A DNA stretch of 64,000 bases from Leptodontidium sp. MPI-SDFR-AT-0119 (lineage: Eukaryota > Ascomycota > Leotiomycetes > Helotiales > Leptodontidiaceae), in the NCBI GenBank assembly GCA_020726505.1, contig JAHLEZ010000014.1, positions 744,001-808,000 of the forward strand, given 5' to 3'. Position 1 is the first letter of the stretch; each line of letters opens with the position of its first letter. The translations under genes were made by a program, and so were the position numbers. Positions 44,642-55,686 of the stretch are shown one piece after another. The notes below the pieces were generated by a model. The model searched no databases and was not told the DNA's origin. It saw only the letters and a list, made by a program, of their open reading frames with translations.

Positions 44642-45685
44642 GCGAGACCGGGGATCGAGAGCTTGGTCTTGTTGTATGTAAATAAACATACAAAGGAAAC
44701 AGGCAAATGATTAAAACTACCTAACAAAAGGTGCCACACTCGGTCAATTGCTAGAGATAAGATTTCTGATTAGATATTTGTCACAGTACAATGCCGTTGC
44801 TAGAATCTACACCTGGTAAGCCAGCAACGTTGGTAGAAAGTCCAACCCCCCATCAGTGTCTGGCAGATCTGCTAAATTTTCACCCTCGTGCGCGTGATAC
44901 CATGAATAGCGAGTTGATTGCGTTTATATGGACTTGTAAAATAAGAGGAGGGCCAGCTTTCGAATTTCTCCGTCTTGGGTGTGGCGTTTTCTGTTTCTTT
45001 TCCGAAGTGGAACCGCTCGCTACCCCCTTAGCTGCCATAAGCACCCTTCTACAGCTCACGTGTCGCTAATCCTAAAAAGGTATAGCGGGTCATCGGTGAT
45101 TGAATAGCGCACATAGCCCGAAAAACACACTATTTCTCGCTTCTTAGGGGCTCGTTACAGGGCTTTCAGGAAGGCGTCTGGGTGTTTCTGGTGGCAGCTA
45201 AGGGGATAGGCGAGAAAGTACCTCCAGCTGTGGAAACTAGGAGGAGCCAAGTCTGCTGAAGTCACCTAAACAACATCACTTCCTTTTTATTTAAAGATTG
45301 CTAGAAGAAGAAGAGGGGATCGTTATATAGAAATCGACAAGGGAAAGGCATTCAGGAAAGAAACATGAGTGACGGAAATTCTCAGAAAGAAGCTGAATAA
45401 TTGACGACAAAAATGCGCCAGACTGGAATGGGTGAGATTGGTTCACGGATTTGAATGAAAATTGAGTCCTTATAAATGACTCAAATCACACAGTAGGGTA
45501 GAGAAGCAGCAAAGAGGAATAGGTAATCGGGAATTGAAATTGTTTCTGTTTAGATGGAGAGCATGAATTTGACGACATACTGTTTCTTGAACAGTGTCGG
45601 AGGAAGACTGAGAATCACCAATCTGCATGTAGGGTGATAATAGGACAATTAGGTCAGAGTAAAAAGTGCAATGCTGTACCAGATT
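44642..45685. other. Intergenic region
   Basis: 1.04 kb between the protease-like gene and the Pro-rich ORF. No coding content, repeat or RNA gene recognised. Confidence 0.5.
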
Positions 45686-45931
45686 TCAAGAGCCTTTGGA
45701 GCTAGTGGTATCGGCGACTTCACCTGGAGCTGGAGAGGCGGGACCGGTTTCATTTTGGCAAACAACAAGGTAGTGAATGCCAGCCGCATCGAAGGGGCAG
45801 TCTTTCTTAGTGCAGGGACGTGGCGGTCCGTATATTAGAAGTTCTGGTGGTGTCTCTGGGGAGATCCGTAGTGGTGACGCTGGTGCCGGTGGTAGTGACC
45901 ATGGTACTTGTACATATGGTCTTTGTGACAT
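45686..45931 (-). CDS. Small Pro-rich hypothetical protein
   Basis: 81 aa from the ATG at 45931 (the frame is open upstream to 46036 without an obvious better start). Proline makes up about a fifth of residues 8-55, followed by a PCTKKDCPFDAAGIHYLVVCQ segment with three Cys and a Ser/Thr/Pro tail. A TATATAA on the minus strand lies near 46001-46007, about 70 bp upstream. No signal peptide from this Met. I do not recognise it; it could be a real small gene or chance. Confidence 0.4.
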   Translation of the reverse strand: MSQRPYVQVPWSLPPAPASPLRISPETPPELLIYGPPRPCTKKDCPFDAAGIHYLVVCQNETGPASPAPGEVADTTSSKGS

Positions 45932-47563
45932 TGCCACTGAGTGAAGCTTAGTTGTCGATAGCAATTTCCTGGTAGCGTGTGGGAGAGGAGGATGAATTAT
46001 ATAGATACCTAGGATCAGATAGAACAGTAGAGTCAAGGGAACAGAACAAACAGTAGTGTGGTGGGGAAGACCCTCAGGCGTTTCTTTGTTACTTGACCGG
46101 ATAGTCTCTTTCTACATTAAAGATGTTAACACTTGTATACTGTGCAATAATAAAGCACTTTTCCTAGATCATATCTAATGCACTTTTTTCCCCTCCATTC
46201 CCTAACTTTCGCTCACTTCAGATATGTAATATCGTTAGATTTGATTAATTCGCAATTTCCTAACCTAGAATCTCTCCTGTACCTCACTACATGTAACCTC
46301 TCTTCTTGTGTGGTTATTAGGCTCTGTCCCTTCACAGTAGCGGATCAGTTACCTTAGTTGTTGAAGACCGGGTGGATTCATGAAAAATATGAGTTAAAAT
46401 TCCGAATTTTCTATTGTTCGGTCGCTACAGTAGAAGGCGAAATGAGTGTCGTTGTTGTTTACCTAATTTTTTTTTTTTTAGCGAGGTCAATTTCTGGAGT
46501 ACTATAGCTGTGCACCCCTGCCCCTGATGTACACCTCTGCAAAGGCAGAATTGGCGACCCTCTTAATTACCCCACAATTCTAAAAGGCCATCCATGTGTG
46601 CCGGAAAACCCTACGTGCCGGGGAAAAAATGGATAGATACTTTTTTGACTTTAAGCATTCCACTACCGCAGCTGCACCATCGAGCCCACATCATCCCCAC
46701 AACGTGTAAAAAGACCATTGCTAAGTTTATCAAGCCTCCTCACTTTGTGGGAGATCGTCATCAGCCTTATAGCGGCTATGGCGTGCAGATTCAAACAAGA
46801 TCGCTATGCGGTTGCGTACCCCGGATCGAAGTAAGTGGGATTTCAATTAGTGCGAAGCTGCCCCGCACACTCTAGAATCTTTAAGCTGTGTTTTCAGTTA
46901 TACTTATGGAATTCAAAATTACTCTAACAGCTATCCTTTCCCTGATATACCTATAGATAAATACATCTGTTCAACCTGAGATATTGTTAACAAACTATAT
47001 CGTGTGCACTACCCTGGAAGCCGAACGGCCTTTTCTTACTAACAAGGCTTTACGGCTTCGGATGTCACTAAAGTTTTCTACTCTGATGAAATAAGTGGAT
47101 TTAGAAAAACTTTAGAAATGTTTCACATAGAGTTGTCGAGATCCTCTACTATTTATATCTCTTTTCTCTAACGAACGGTACGCTGAGAATAATCTCTGGG
47201 TTATGTTATAACCGACGCCAAGACAGCCAATCCTTATTCCAGTAGAGATTGCCAGGCGGCCTTCTAATGACTGGAGACTGGATCTTTGCTCTGTTCTGGG
47301 GCGGGCCGGAAATGTCACTGACAACCCCGTAACCATATCCCGAGGCTACAAACCAAATCATAATCTGACTATACTCTCCACGTCCATAATGTCCCTTACC
47401 TCTTCCACTCACAAATTATCAGTGTCCCAGCCAGGTCGCCCTCACTGGAACAACTTCCAGAACCTTGAAAACCCACAGCGTTCGCTTAAGGTTCGAAGCT
47501 CTCTTTCCTGCCGCTGAACAGGTCGCATGACTTGTGGCACTATACAGTTATTGATGAAGCAAG

Positions 47564-47581
47564 TTTTTTTTTTTTTTTTTT
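47564..47581. repeat. Poly-T tract (18)
   Basis: Uninterrupted run of 18 T residues in the gene-poor stretch. Confidence 0.9.
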
Positions 47582-48108
47582 GATAGGCGAGTATAAATAA
47601 GTTCAAAGTGTAACACAGTCGGTGGCTAACATTTGTGCCAAGCTTCAGCCGTGTACCATGGTGTTTAAATTCTTGATCTCGGAGATTTTAAATCTATGTT
47701 AGCTGATCAGTAAAGCTTAGGACAACTTCAACAAGGCAATAGCGGGTGTTTACTACCACTGAGAAAATCAAGATGTCTCCGGAAAGCGAATATGTTCCCG
47801 CTCGATTTGTTTATGCTCCCTTACGAAACTCGCCTATGAAAACATTTAAAGGAATTTAATCGTTAGGAGTAGATGCTTCGATAGATTTAAGTTATATCAG
47901 AATACCTATAACTTTACTTAGACTAACATAGAGTCATCTGAGTTCAAAGTTCAGCCTGTCTCCATTACTATGAGAGCCTGTTGTCACAGATTCAATTTGG
48001 GAAGTAGTTTGTGAATTCTCTACGATAATTTCAAAACGAAATCAATTCTTTTTTCCTCCTTCTTTTCGTTCAGCTAACAGATACAGAACAGTGTAACACA
48101 GTCAATCC

Positions 48109-48136
48109 AAAAAAAAAAAAAAAAAAAAAAAAAAAA
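48109..48136. repeat. Poly-A tract (28)
   Basis: Uninterrupted run of 28 A residues, downstream of the secreted-protein gene at 48.3-48.9 kb. Confidence 0.9.
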
Positions 48137-48340
48137 CAGTACAGCTAGCAAATAGTCAAAAACAGAAAAGAAATAAACCCCTCTTCCCTTGGGCTCACGC
48201 TCGCGGGTAAACACGTCAAAGCGCCAAGCTCAGGCATTGGTCTATCCGGTATTGACATCTCCTCTCACCGAAGTACCAAAACCTAGAAATGAAAACAAAT
48301 CCAATCCCAATATCCATCCATATAGCTTCATTGATGTTTC

Positions 48341-48913
48341 TCATGGAGCGATACGCACACAGTTGCTCCAAGCTGACGCAACTCTACCTGCAGCCGCAAT
48401 ATCGCAGGCAATGAAACCAGCAGCAGCAAGAAATGCCGCAAGACCAGCCGTTCCCGGAGTAAAAGCAGCGACACCAAGGGCGACAGTCCCACACTCGATG
48501 ATTTCTCCAATGACAGTCGCTTCAGCCCCGTCCATGCATCGTTCACAGGCATTGCGGTTCGCGCCAGTGCATTTCCCCTCAACGGTCTGTTGTAGACGTC
48601 TACGTTGGACGTCTTGTGCCGAATTGGACCGAGCGTTGTCGAGAGCTCTGCTCGCGGCAGCCCACTGCTCAGCTCCTCCTGTGCCGGGAACTTGTCTTTC
48701 CTCGAGCTGATTGTTCTCCGTTCTCTTGGCGACAACGGCGGTCTCCAACACCTCAAGCCACTTCTTTTGGGTCTCCTGGAAGTAGTCAAGATTGGCTGCG
48801 GGCAAAGGTTGAGCGGCATCAGTAGAGACTCCGTTGCCTTCTGGTAGGGCTGCCCCCATGACGGTGCAAGACAGGGTCGAAACGAGAAGTGCTGTGATGC
48901 TGATAACCTTCAT
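48341..48913 (-). CDS. Small secreted protein with six Cys (candidate effector or surface protein)
   Basis: Single exon, 190 aa. Residues 1-20 form a clear signal peptide (MKVISITALLVSTL core, cleavage near MGAALP). A propeptide-like stretch with Lys-Arg (VVAKRTE, near residue 63), a possible Kex2 site, follows. The C-terminal half carries six Cys (KCTG, NACERC, IECG, IACD, SNCV) around a small-residue-rich hydrophobic segment (about residues 145-175). Pattern and length suit a processed secreted protein; no named family recognised. A TATAAAGA box on the minus strand lies 140 bp upstream. It stands alone in a gene-poor region, which is typical for lineage-specific secreted proteins. Effector function is inference only. 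Confidence 0.75.
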   Translation of the reverse strand: MKVISITALLVSTLSCTVMGAALPEGNGVSTDAAQPLPAANLDYFQETQKKWLEVLETAVVAKRTENNQLEERQVPGTGGAEQWAAASRALDNARSNSAQDVQRRRLQQTVEGKCTGANRNACERCMDGAEATVIGEIIECGTVALGVAAFTPGTAGLAAFLAAAGFIACDIAAAGRVASAWSNCVRIAP

Positions 48914-49052
48914 TTTGTTGATTGTTTTGGATGTAGTGGAGTTTGAAGAGAGTGAAAGATGGTTGTGTTGGAGGAATGAAAGAGTGTTGGAGAGTGTTAT
49001 TCTTGAATGTAGTTTGATGGGGGAAAAAATCTAGAAGGAGGGACAACCAGTC

Positions 49053-49060
49053 TCTTTATA
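49053..49060 (-). promoter_or_regulatory. TATA-like box of the six-Cys secreted protein gene
   Basis: TATAAAGA on the minus strand, 140 bp upstream of the ATG at 48913. Core-promoter-like by position only. Confidence 0.45.
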
Positions 49061-50325
49061 GCACTCACACGAAAGATCATGTTCAAATTCATTTGTCTGA
49101 ATACGTGATAAGTTGACACTAGTCTTCTTGCCTGAAGATACAACTTGACTTTCTACATTGTACGAGTGCATAGAAAGCTAAAGATATTCGATTTGTAAAG
49201 CAAACGGCCACGATTTCTTGGCTGTACACAGATGGTCAGTGTAGCTTTAATTTATCAAAGTTCACCGAGTAGATGAAGAGGATTTCTAGTTTGGCTTAAA
49301 AAGTTTCGGCAGAGGAAAATAAACGATCTCGTCAATGCAAGGGGTAGATAGTCAGTATCCTCTACCGACCTACTATCTGTTTTTGTATTGTTAGCCAAGA
49401 AATTCAGAATCTAGGAAAGCCTTTTTACTCCTTCATTTGTGTTTACTATGTTTTGTTTTGTACTGGAGTAAAACATGCAAACTTGGCAAGAACGTTCTTT
49501 TGAGGGATTTTAGTCTAGAAAATCAAACTACCCAAGCAAAGTAGATTGCTTGCTGTCCTGAGTCAGGTTCATGAAGCGAGATCTTGAAAGCTGAAATGTG
49601 AGAAAATAAGAAGACGAAGATTACTGCAGAATGCACCAAAGCTTTTCCTATTCGTCATGTACTCTATTCAAGGCCATTCACGGGGTCACTCTAGTCATAA
49701 TACAGACTAATTGACTTTATAACTCCGTTTCATGTTATTTCGAGCCGGTTCATCCGATGCGAAATAGTTTGCAGATCAGCCAGTTTGTTTGAGAGTCGCG
49801 CAAGCGAAAACCGGCCCCCCGCATCCCCCGGATGTTGAGAGTGGGTCTGCTTGAGTCAGGAAGCTCTGCATGAAGACTGGATATTAAAAAAGATCTTGTT
49901 TCAACACGACCTGTTTCGATTAGTAATGATCGGTCACCCTTCTAATCGTATTCGCTCCCGAGTACGATTAAAAATAATCAACTCCTTTCCGAGAACTTAC
50001 AATTAAAGTTGTTTAGCTCGTGACAGAATCACGGTTCAACCAGACGCCAAGGCAAAGCCCAGAACTCGCAAAGTGCACAGTAACTATATTTGCATTGTAA
50101 GACTATGCGTTGCCATCCTTCGAATCAACATAAAATCTTATGATATGAATTTATATATTAAATTTTTTTCAAGTTGTAGCTTTTACCAATGTTTACATTC
50201 CATGTCATGAACTTAAATAAATGTAATGATGAATTTGCACTAGATGGCATGGAAACTTTGGATGGTGAGAATGATGTACTATACGAGTTGTACAACTTGG
50301 CGCAAGATACACTATCAATTTTGAG

Positions 50326-50332
50326 TATAAAT
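50326..50332 (+). promoter_or_regulatory. TATA-like box of the crystallin-like secreted protein gene
   Basis: TATAAAT 125 bp before the ATG at 50457, followed by a CT/CA-rich leader that is common in highly expressed fungal genes. Confidence 0.5.
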
Positions 50333-50456
50333 ACGTCTTCTTTCTCCCCCGAACTCAACCTCTATCATCATCAGCATCAAGATCATCATTCAAACTACAA
50401 CAATCTACTACACAGCTCCAACACTTCTTTCTCACTCTCAATCACCATCTTTCAAA

Positions 50457-50945
50457 ATGTTTTCCAAGACTATCATTCTTGCCCTCTTCGCTACAACTGC
50501 AATCGCAGCACCACTCGTTACCGAGTCTGGCGCAGCCGCAATCGAGGCAAGACAAGACTGGCGGTCGGTCAAAATTTGCAGCAACGCGGGACTGGATGAC
50601 TGTGACGAAATTTCCTTTACCTACGGAAACTGCGGTAAGCTGAACTCCTCCGCTTTTCTTGAAAAGAAGTCTGACTTTGGAAAGTTGGAAATGTTGGACG
50701 CCTGAACGACAAAGTCAGCTCTCTCAATGCCAATGGGTATAAGTGCAGATTCTACACGTGAGATTCTCTATTCTATTCGTTAAATTGAGTAAAAACTGAT
50801 CTTTCGTAGTGACACTGGATGCCGTAACGGGGCTGGAAACATCGCTACTGATGGTGAAATCAATGACATCCGAGGCTCTAGCAACCCAGCCATCAGCACC
50901 CAAAACGATGACATCTCTTCCTTCATCTGCAACCTTGTCTGGTAA
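50457..50945 (+). CDS. Small secreted Cys-rich protein, beta/gamma-crystallin-like pattern
   Basis: Three exons, 50457-50634, 50685-50757 and 50810-50945; 128 aa. Introns are 50 and 52 bp (GTAAGC/GAAAG and GTGAGA/CGTAG) and all phases agree. Residues 1-18 are a signal peptide (MFSKTIILALFATTAIAA). A short pro-region ending in EARQ follows. The mature 98 residues contain six Cys in the order VKIC, DDC, GNC, YKC, TGC and FIC. The spacing C-x6-C ... NC-x-x-N ... VSSLNANGYKCRFY-x-x-x-GC resembles the beta/gamma-crystallin-like fold of fungal secreted proteins. That assignment is from pattern only. No anchor or membrane segment, so probably free in the medium or wall. Target unknown. Confidence 0.8.
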
Positions 50946-52851
50946 AGGGTTACAAGCTTTGGCAAATACAGGCCTGTTGGACAAACTTCGTAGACTTCTT
51001 AGGGAATTATGAAGTGTGGAAAAATTGGCCTGGAAGGAAAATCGCTGTGCTAGTAGGGTGGGGTGCTGGGAAATTTTTCAACTGTTGATATTGTTATGTG
51101 CTTGGTTTATGTAGGAATTTAGGATTTGCTTTTATCATAAAGTCTTGAACAATTCCTTAGTGACTTCTAGCCTCCCTCTCACAATTTGGAAATACCAAAT
51201 GATCTAGAATATTCGACCTCCGGGCTGTCGACTTGTTCGGAATGACACTAATCAAGCCATAACTCGACGGCATAATATTGCGCCTAAGAAACCTGCAGTA
51301 ACTGCTGTTGCGACAAGGATACTGGATTCGTCTATTGCAGCATTGCCAAGCTTGAAAAGCTTAGTTGAGAGGAGGCGAAGATCAGATGCAAATTCTCGTC
51401 GCTGGTATAGAGTTCCCCATTTAGACTTTCAGCTTAGCCGACAGGCGCAGGCTCAGGCAATACCCATCGTTTTGAGAGTCTGGCACAGAAAGATATTTGA
51501 ACTTTAAGTCTTCAACAGATCCTTCAATGCATTCCTGACTTTCTCCGTAGATCATCCTGACCAGCTCAGACGTAGCAAGAGAACTAGAATCATCCTTCGT
51601 TTATGAAGTGATGGAAGTACCTTTGATGTGGCAATAAACATTTACACTTGACATATTGCTCACTGTAAGGTATCTTCATGGCCGAGCTACCACTATTTCA
51701 GCGTCTGCGGATACATCGACATTGCCCACCATCCCTGAGAACAGTTTGCATTCAAACGAAGGTTCAGTTATCCTAGCCAAGTTCATATCGACTAGTAATC
51801 CGATTCGCGTGATTCGGAATTGGATATGTGATTTAAGGACAGGCCGAGTGTAGGATATAGATACGAAGGCCTCTACAGGGCAACCGGGATAGAGGAGAAG
51901 GTTTTGGTGGTTAAGAAGAAAGCAGACGGTGTTGGTGAAGATCGTGAGGAGGAATATAAAGAAGACGATGACGAGGACAAACAAGTAGGTCGCAGGGGAG
52001 AAAGGAAAGGTAACGAAGTCGGATGCTTCTGGACGGTGTTCAAGCTGGAGAGATGTCTTGCTCAGAAGGATATTGATAACAGTCGACCGACGGAGCAGGA
52101 GAAGAGGGCATTTGCCTTGATTGGGAAGGGATTTCAAGGTGTGCGCGAGGGAGAGAAATTTGGTAGCAGTGGCTTTGTTTGAGGTCTTGGTTTTGGTTTC
52201 AAGGGAAAATAGTAGATTTTTCTTGAGCCTGAGGTGGAGATTTGCTCAGGGCGCACAAAGGAACGGGACGCTCGGGAACAAGAGTCACGCATTGCGGCGT
52301 TCAAAGCTTACAAGATGAATCGGATTGTTGGGAACGGGTTAGGTAGGTTTTAGTCCCCCTGGGCTCACGTTCATGGCGGGCGTCTGATTCTATGAGTAGC
52401 TCGTGGAATGACAATGGAAGAGATGACCGTCCCAGATGTTGACAGCACGATACCTGAAAACAGTTGGCTACGCCATTCATATAAGACACATTCGTCGTGG
52501 GGGCTACCGAAAATCCGATTTGTCGAAATGAACAAGGCATCGTGGTGTAATCTATACTGAGTAGGTCCAAACAACTGCTCTGTTGAGGACATTGCTTGAG
52601 AGTCGTAGCTTCATTGCAGCAAGGATGCCAAGGAACAGCACAGACGAACACGCCAAGGCAACGACTTCATCTCCTCAGGCCAGAAAACTTCCTTCCAACA
52701 TCATCAACAAGCAAAGCTGTTTCACATCAAGTCCTGGACCATCGCCAGATTTTCTCTGGTATCTCCAATATTTGAGGGCATATAAACCAATCTCGGCTTT
52801 GCTATCATCTTTTCCGCTCCTCGGAGGGGCCCTGGTGCAAGAAGCTCCACT
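50946..52851. other. Intergenic stretch
   Basis: 1.9 kb. Open frames of 60-150 codons on both strands. The hydrophobic minus-strand frame at 51676-52137 is the complement of an acidic-looking plus-strand stretch and is not convincing. No repeat found. Confidence 0.45.
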
Positions 52852-53386
52852 ATGATTCTCAGCGGCCTCGAAATCATCACCCGCCAGCTAGTGCGTAACA
52901 TTCGAAATGTTGCCCAGCAGCAACAGCCAAGCGGCGTAGACCTCACGCTCCGCCAAATATCCAAATGGACTTCAGCAGCAACCATCGACTTCGATAACAT
53001 CAAACGGCAAGCAGCCCAAACTTCCATCCTACCGTTCGACGGGACCAGCCGATCGATCCATCACGCTTCAGCCCGGCGCCTACTTGGTTGATTTCAATGA
53101 AACGGTTCGGATCCCGCGGAATTGTATGGGGAGCCTTTTCCCAAGGTCGTCGCTGTGGCGATCGGGTTTAGGGATCAGTGCCGGCGTCGTTGACGCTGGG
53201 TATGAGGGTGCTATGGGAGCATTGGTGGAAGTGAAGAATCCTCATGGGGTTGTTCTGTACGAGAACTCTAAGCTAGCTCAAATCGTGCTTGAGGAGATGG
53301 GACAGGAGGTTGAAGGTTATAGCGGTGTTTACCAGGCCTCGACGAGTAGTGTTGGACGTGATGGTGCGGAGAAGCGTGATGGCTGA
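52852..53386 (+). pseudogene. dCTP-deaminase / dUTPase-like gene, frameshifted
   Basis: Two overlapping frames make one deaminase-like protein of about 177 aa. Frame 1 begins at the ATG at 52852 (MILSGLEI, then QPSGVDLTLRQI) and reads to about 53058. The next frame gives ITLQPGAYLVDFNETVRIP, RSSLWRSGLG, VVDAGYEGAMGALVEVKNP, KLAQIVLEEM and YSGVYQ, ending at 53386. These are the ordered landmarks of the dCTP deaminase/dUTPase superfamily: the PSGVDL strand, the RSSL nucleotide-binding loop, D-A-G-Y-x-G and the Glu in LVEV at the position of the deaminase catalytic Glu. One surplus base near 53058-53059 (after the RSI codons) accounts for the shift. Such enzymes make dUMP precursor and keep dUTP low. 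It is either a recent pseudogene or a sequencing error; an intron does not fit. Confidence 0.8.
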
Positions 53387-55686
53387 GAGAGGCGACTTGG
53401 ACCCACCATAGCCGATGACTCTTTCTGGAGGAAGATTGCACCAAACGTTTGATGGCTCAACAAAGACTTGGTGCTCGGAGCTTGCTATTCTGTCGCGGTT
53501 GAACATCGCAGTCGCAGTGAAATGAACATCGGACCTGATTTTTTGTATCCTCACATTCTCGATCCCCGGCTTCTTGCATAACGCACTCTTCAGCTAGATT
53601 CCGATGGACTCTTCCGACCTCAGAGCCTCGCAGTCGGATTTGAGCCCCATCATCTAGTACCTGACTAACAGCTATTGGCATTCATGCGCTGAAAGGAAGT
53701 GCCAGGGGAGGTACAGAGCCTGCTTCGAGAAGTTGATGTGTAGTAAGAAACGGCACGTTTCGGCGCCTGAGTTAGCCACAGGCTTCGGGACAAAGTGTGG
53801 ATGAGCGGCGTGGCTGCGACAATCCAGGAGATTGTGCTGTGCCCAGATAATTGAGCAGCCACAGTACCGCTGTCGTTCAATCGTCCGAGACAAGCCATGT
53901 GCTCAAGTGCACTAACATGTACTAACATCCCGTGGCGAGCTTGAAGTCTGTGGTAATGTCATCTAAATTTCGATTTCGGTTCTGAGATTTACCGCTCTTG
54001 CCAATCGGTCGCACATGTGGTTCTTAGCAGTGGAGCTCGACGGGAGTAACATTAGTCGCCGTTTGCCAGAGAATGTCACTCTCGCATGCGCTTGTTTGGA
54101 GCGCCAGAGAACGACGGCAAGGAGTGGTGAGGTGGCGGAGTGAGTCCAGAAATATATGAGACTCGAGGACAGGACAGAAGGATTATTGGGAAGATATAGA
54201 CTATTGAGTGGACTGTCTACGTTGCACTTGGTCGGCCAAATCGTTGACTCTATTCACAGGGTTATACAAAGTGGACAGGGAGATTTTGTTCCCTCGCACC
54301 GGTGTTCCCTCGTGGCACAAGGTTCCTGCTCCCGAGCCGAGGCGTCTGGGGCGAGAAGCTTTCGCCTAGCACTTAGCAGAACACGATGAGCGAGATAGGG
54401 GGCTTTTAGCGCGTTCATCCCGTGTTCAAGCTTCTATCAGCGCCATTCCTCCAGATATCGCCCCTTTTCAATTCCTCAACCCCTGTCTCCAACAACTCCC
54501 TCAATAACTCCCCAGCATTGAGAGAACACACTGCCGGAGACCGGCAATGTTGATTGAAGATCTCCAAGCCTCTGTGTTACCCCATGAGTTTGAGCAGCAC
54601 AAGGTTCTCCAGCGACCCCCCCGCGAGTTTTATTTGATAGGCGCTTCTCGTGTTCAGCTCCAGGGTCCCTTTTTGGGCAGGACAACCGGGCAGGGGAGCC
54701 TTGAATGGGAACCTTAATAGCCAATAGTAAGTCCCCTGAAAAGGCCTATTCTATCGAAAAAGTCCGATTTGTGGCGGCCAGCTGAGCCTTGGCTACTGCG
54801 GGTTCTAGACTTCGAAATTGACCCCTGGAACACTACATTCCCACCGAAGCTCTAGCTAGCAGGTACGCGACCAGTAGTAGATTCCAGGTTTACAACTATT
54901 CAGTCAGTCAACTTGGGATATACGGATGTCTTCAATGCCCCTCTGAGGAATATCGATGGCCTTCCTTCCTTGTTTGAGGATAAAGTATTTGATATACATT
55001 ACACCAACACGCTCTGTCGCGCGCGTGTTTCCAGATGATCTGCTCTTCCCTGCAGGCACTATCAATAATCTTGGTGTACAAAGTCTTGGAAAAACAAGCC
55101 TCCTTCCGAATGCGATTGTACAGGGTTGCGACAACTTGTCCAAAGTGGCATTCCAAGCTGGAAACGCCAATCAGCGTCATGTCCTTACTTGTCGCCAATC
55201 AATATTGTGGCTGGGGTGAAAGATCTCGTGTCGACGCCACCAACATATGCGTTATGCTGTCGCTTTTCAGCCCTAGACTCTAGGCCAGGGCTAGGGCCAG
55301 GGGCAGCTCGAGCCTGAATGGTTGGGCTGGCGTTCACGTCGGGTCTGGTCTCTGGAAAAACATTTCCAGCTATTCATCCGCCCTACTGTACTGTACCTGC
55401 GAGGTCCCGACTATTTGTATGACTCTCCGGACACTTTTTCTTCTGAGAGCTAGTGCCGTACACGATGAAAAGTGACATGGGTCTGGGCAATGCAAGTGCA
55501 GCCCAATGCTAGTTTGGCCAAGATCGCTGTTTGTCCTCCCCCTTCGATAAAGTCCTTACTGCACCTTTTATTTCTATTTTCGATGTTGTTTTCGGTCGTC
55601 GCCCGCCTACTCCATCCAGTCCGTCGCCACCGAGTGTGTTTTGTCGGGAATCGCGCGCGGAGCATTCATAAAACCAGTTAGAAATA
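53387..55686. other. Gene-poor intergenic stretch
   Basis: 2.3 kb. Several overlapping 60-100-codon frames on both strands, including 54904-55170 (minus), lack landmarks I can name. No repeat recognised. Confidence 0.45.

Larger units (their letters stand above)
45932..48340. other. Gene-poor intergenic stretch with homopolymer tracts
   Basis: 2.4 kb, AT-rich. Contains a T18 tract (47564-47581) and an A28 tract (48109-48136). A 13-bp word (GTGTAACACAGTC) occurs at 47608-47620 and again at 48091-48103, close to each tract. No gene recognised. Confidence 0.6.
48914..50456. other. Divergent intergenic region between two secreted-protein genes
   Basis: 1.54 kb, AT-rich, with TATA-like boxes near both ends. 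No coding content or repeat recognised. Confidence 0.55.

Noticed and set aside
51676..52137. Minus-strand frame with a long hydrophobic stretch
   Set aside because: The hydrophobic run is the complement of a Glu/Asp/Lys-rich plus-strand stretch; no start, splice or family support.
52583..52855. Open frame ending on the deaminase-like start codon (ATGA overlap)
   Set aside because: No recognisable content; overlap of stop and start is probably chance.
54904..55219. Overlapping frames on both strands
   Set aside because: The minus reading looks vaguely protein-like near its end, but I could not tie it to a family or gene structure.
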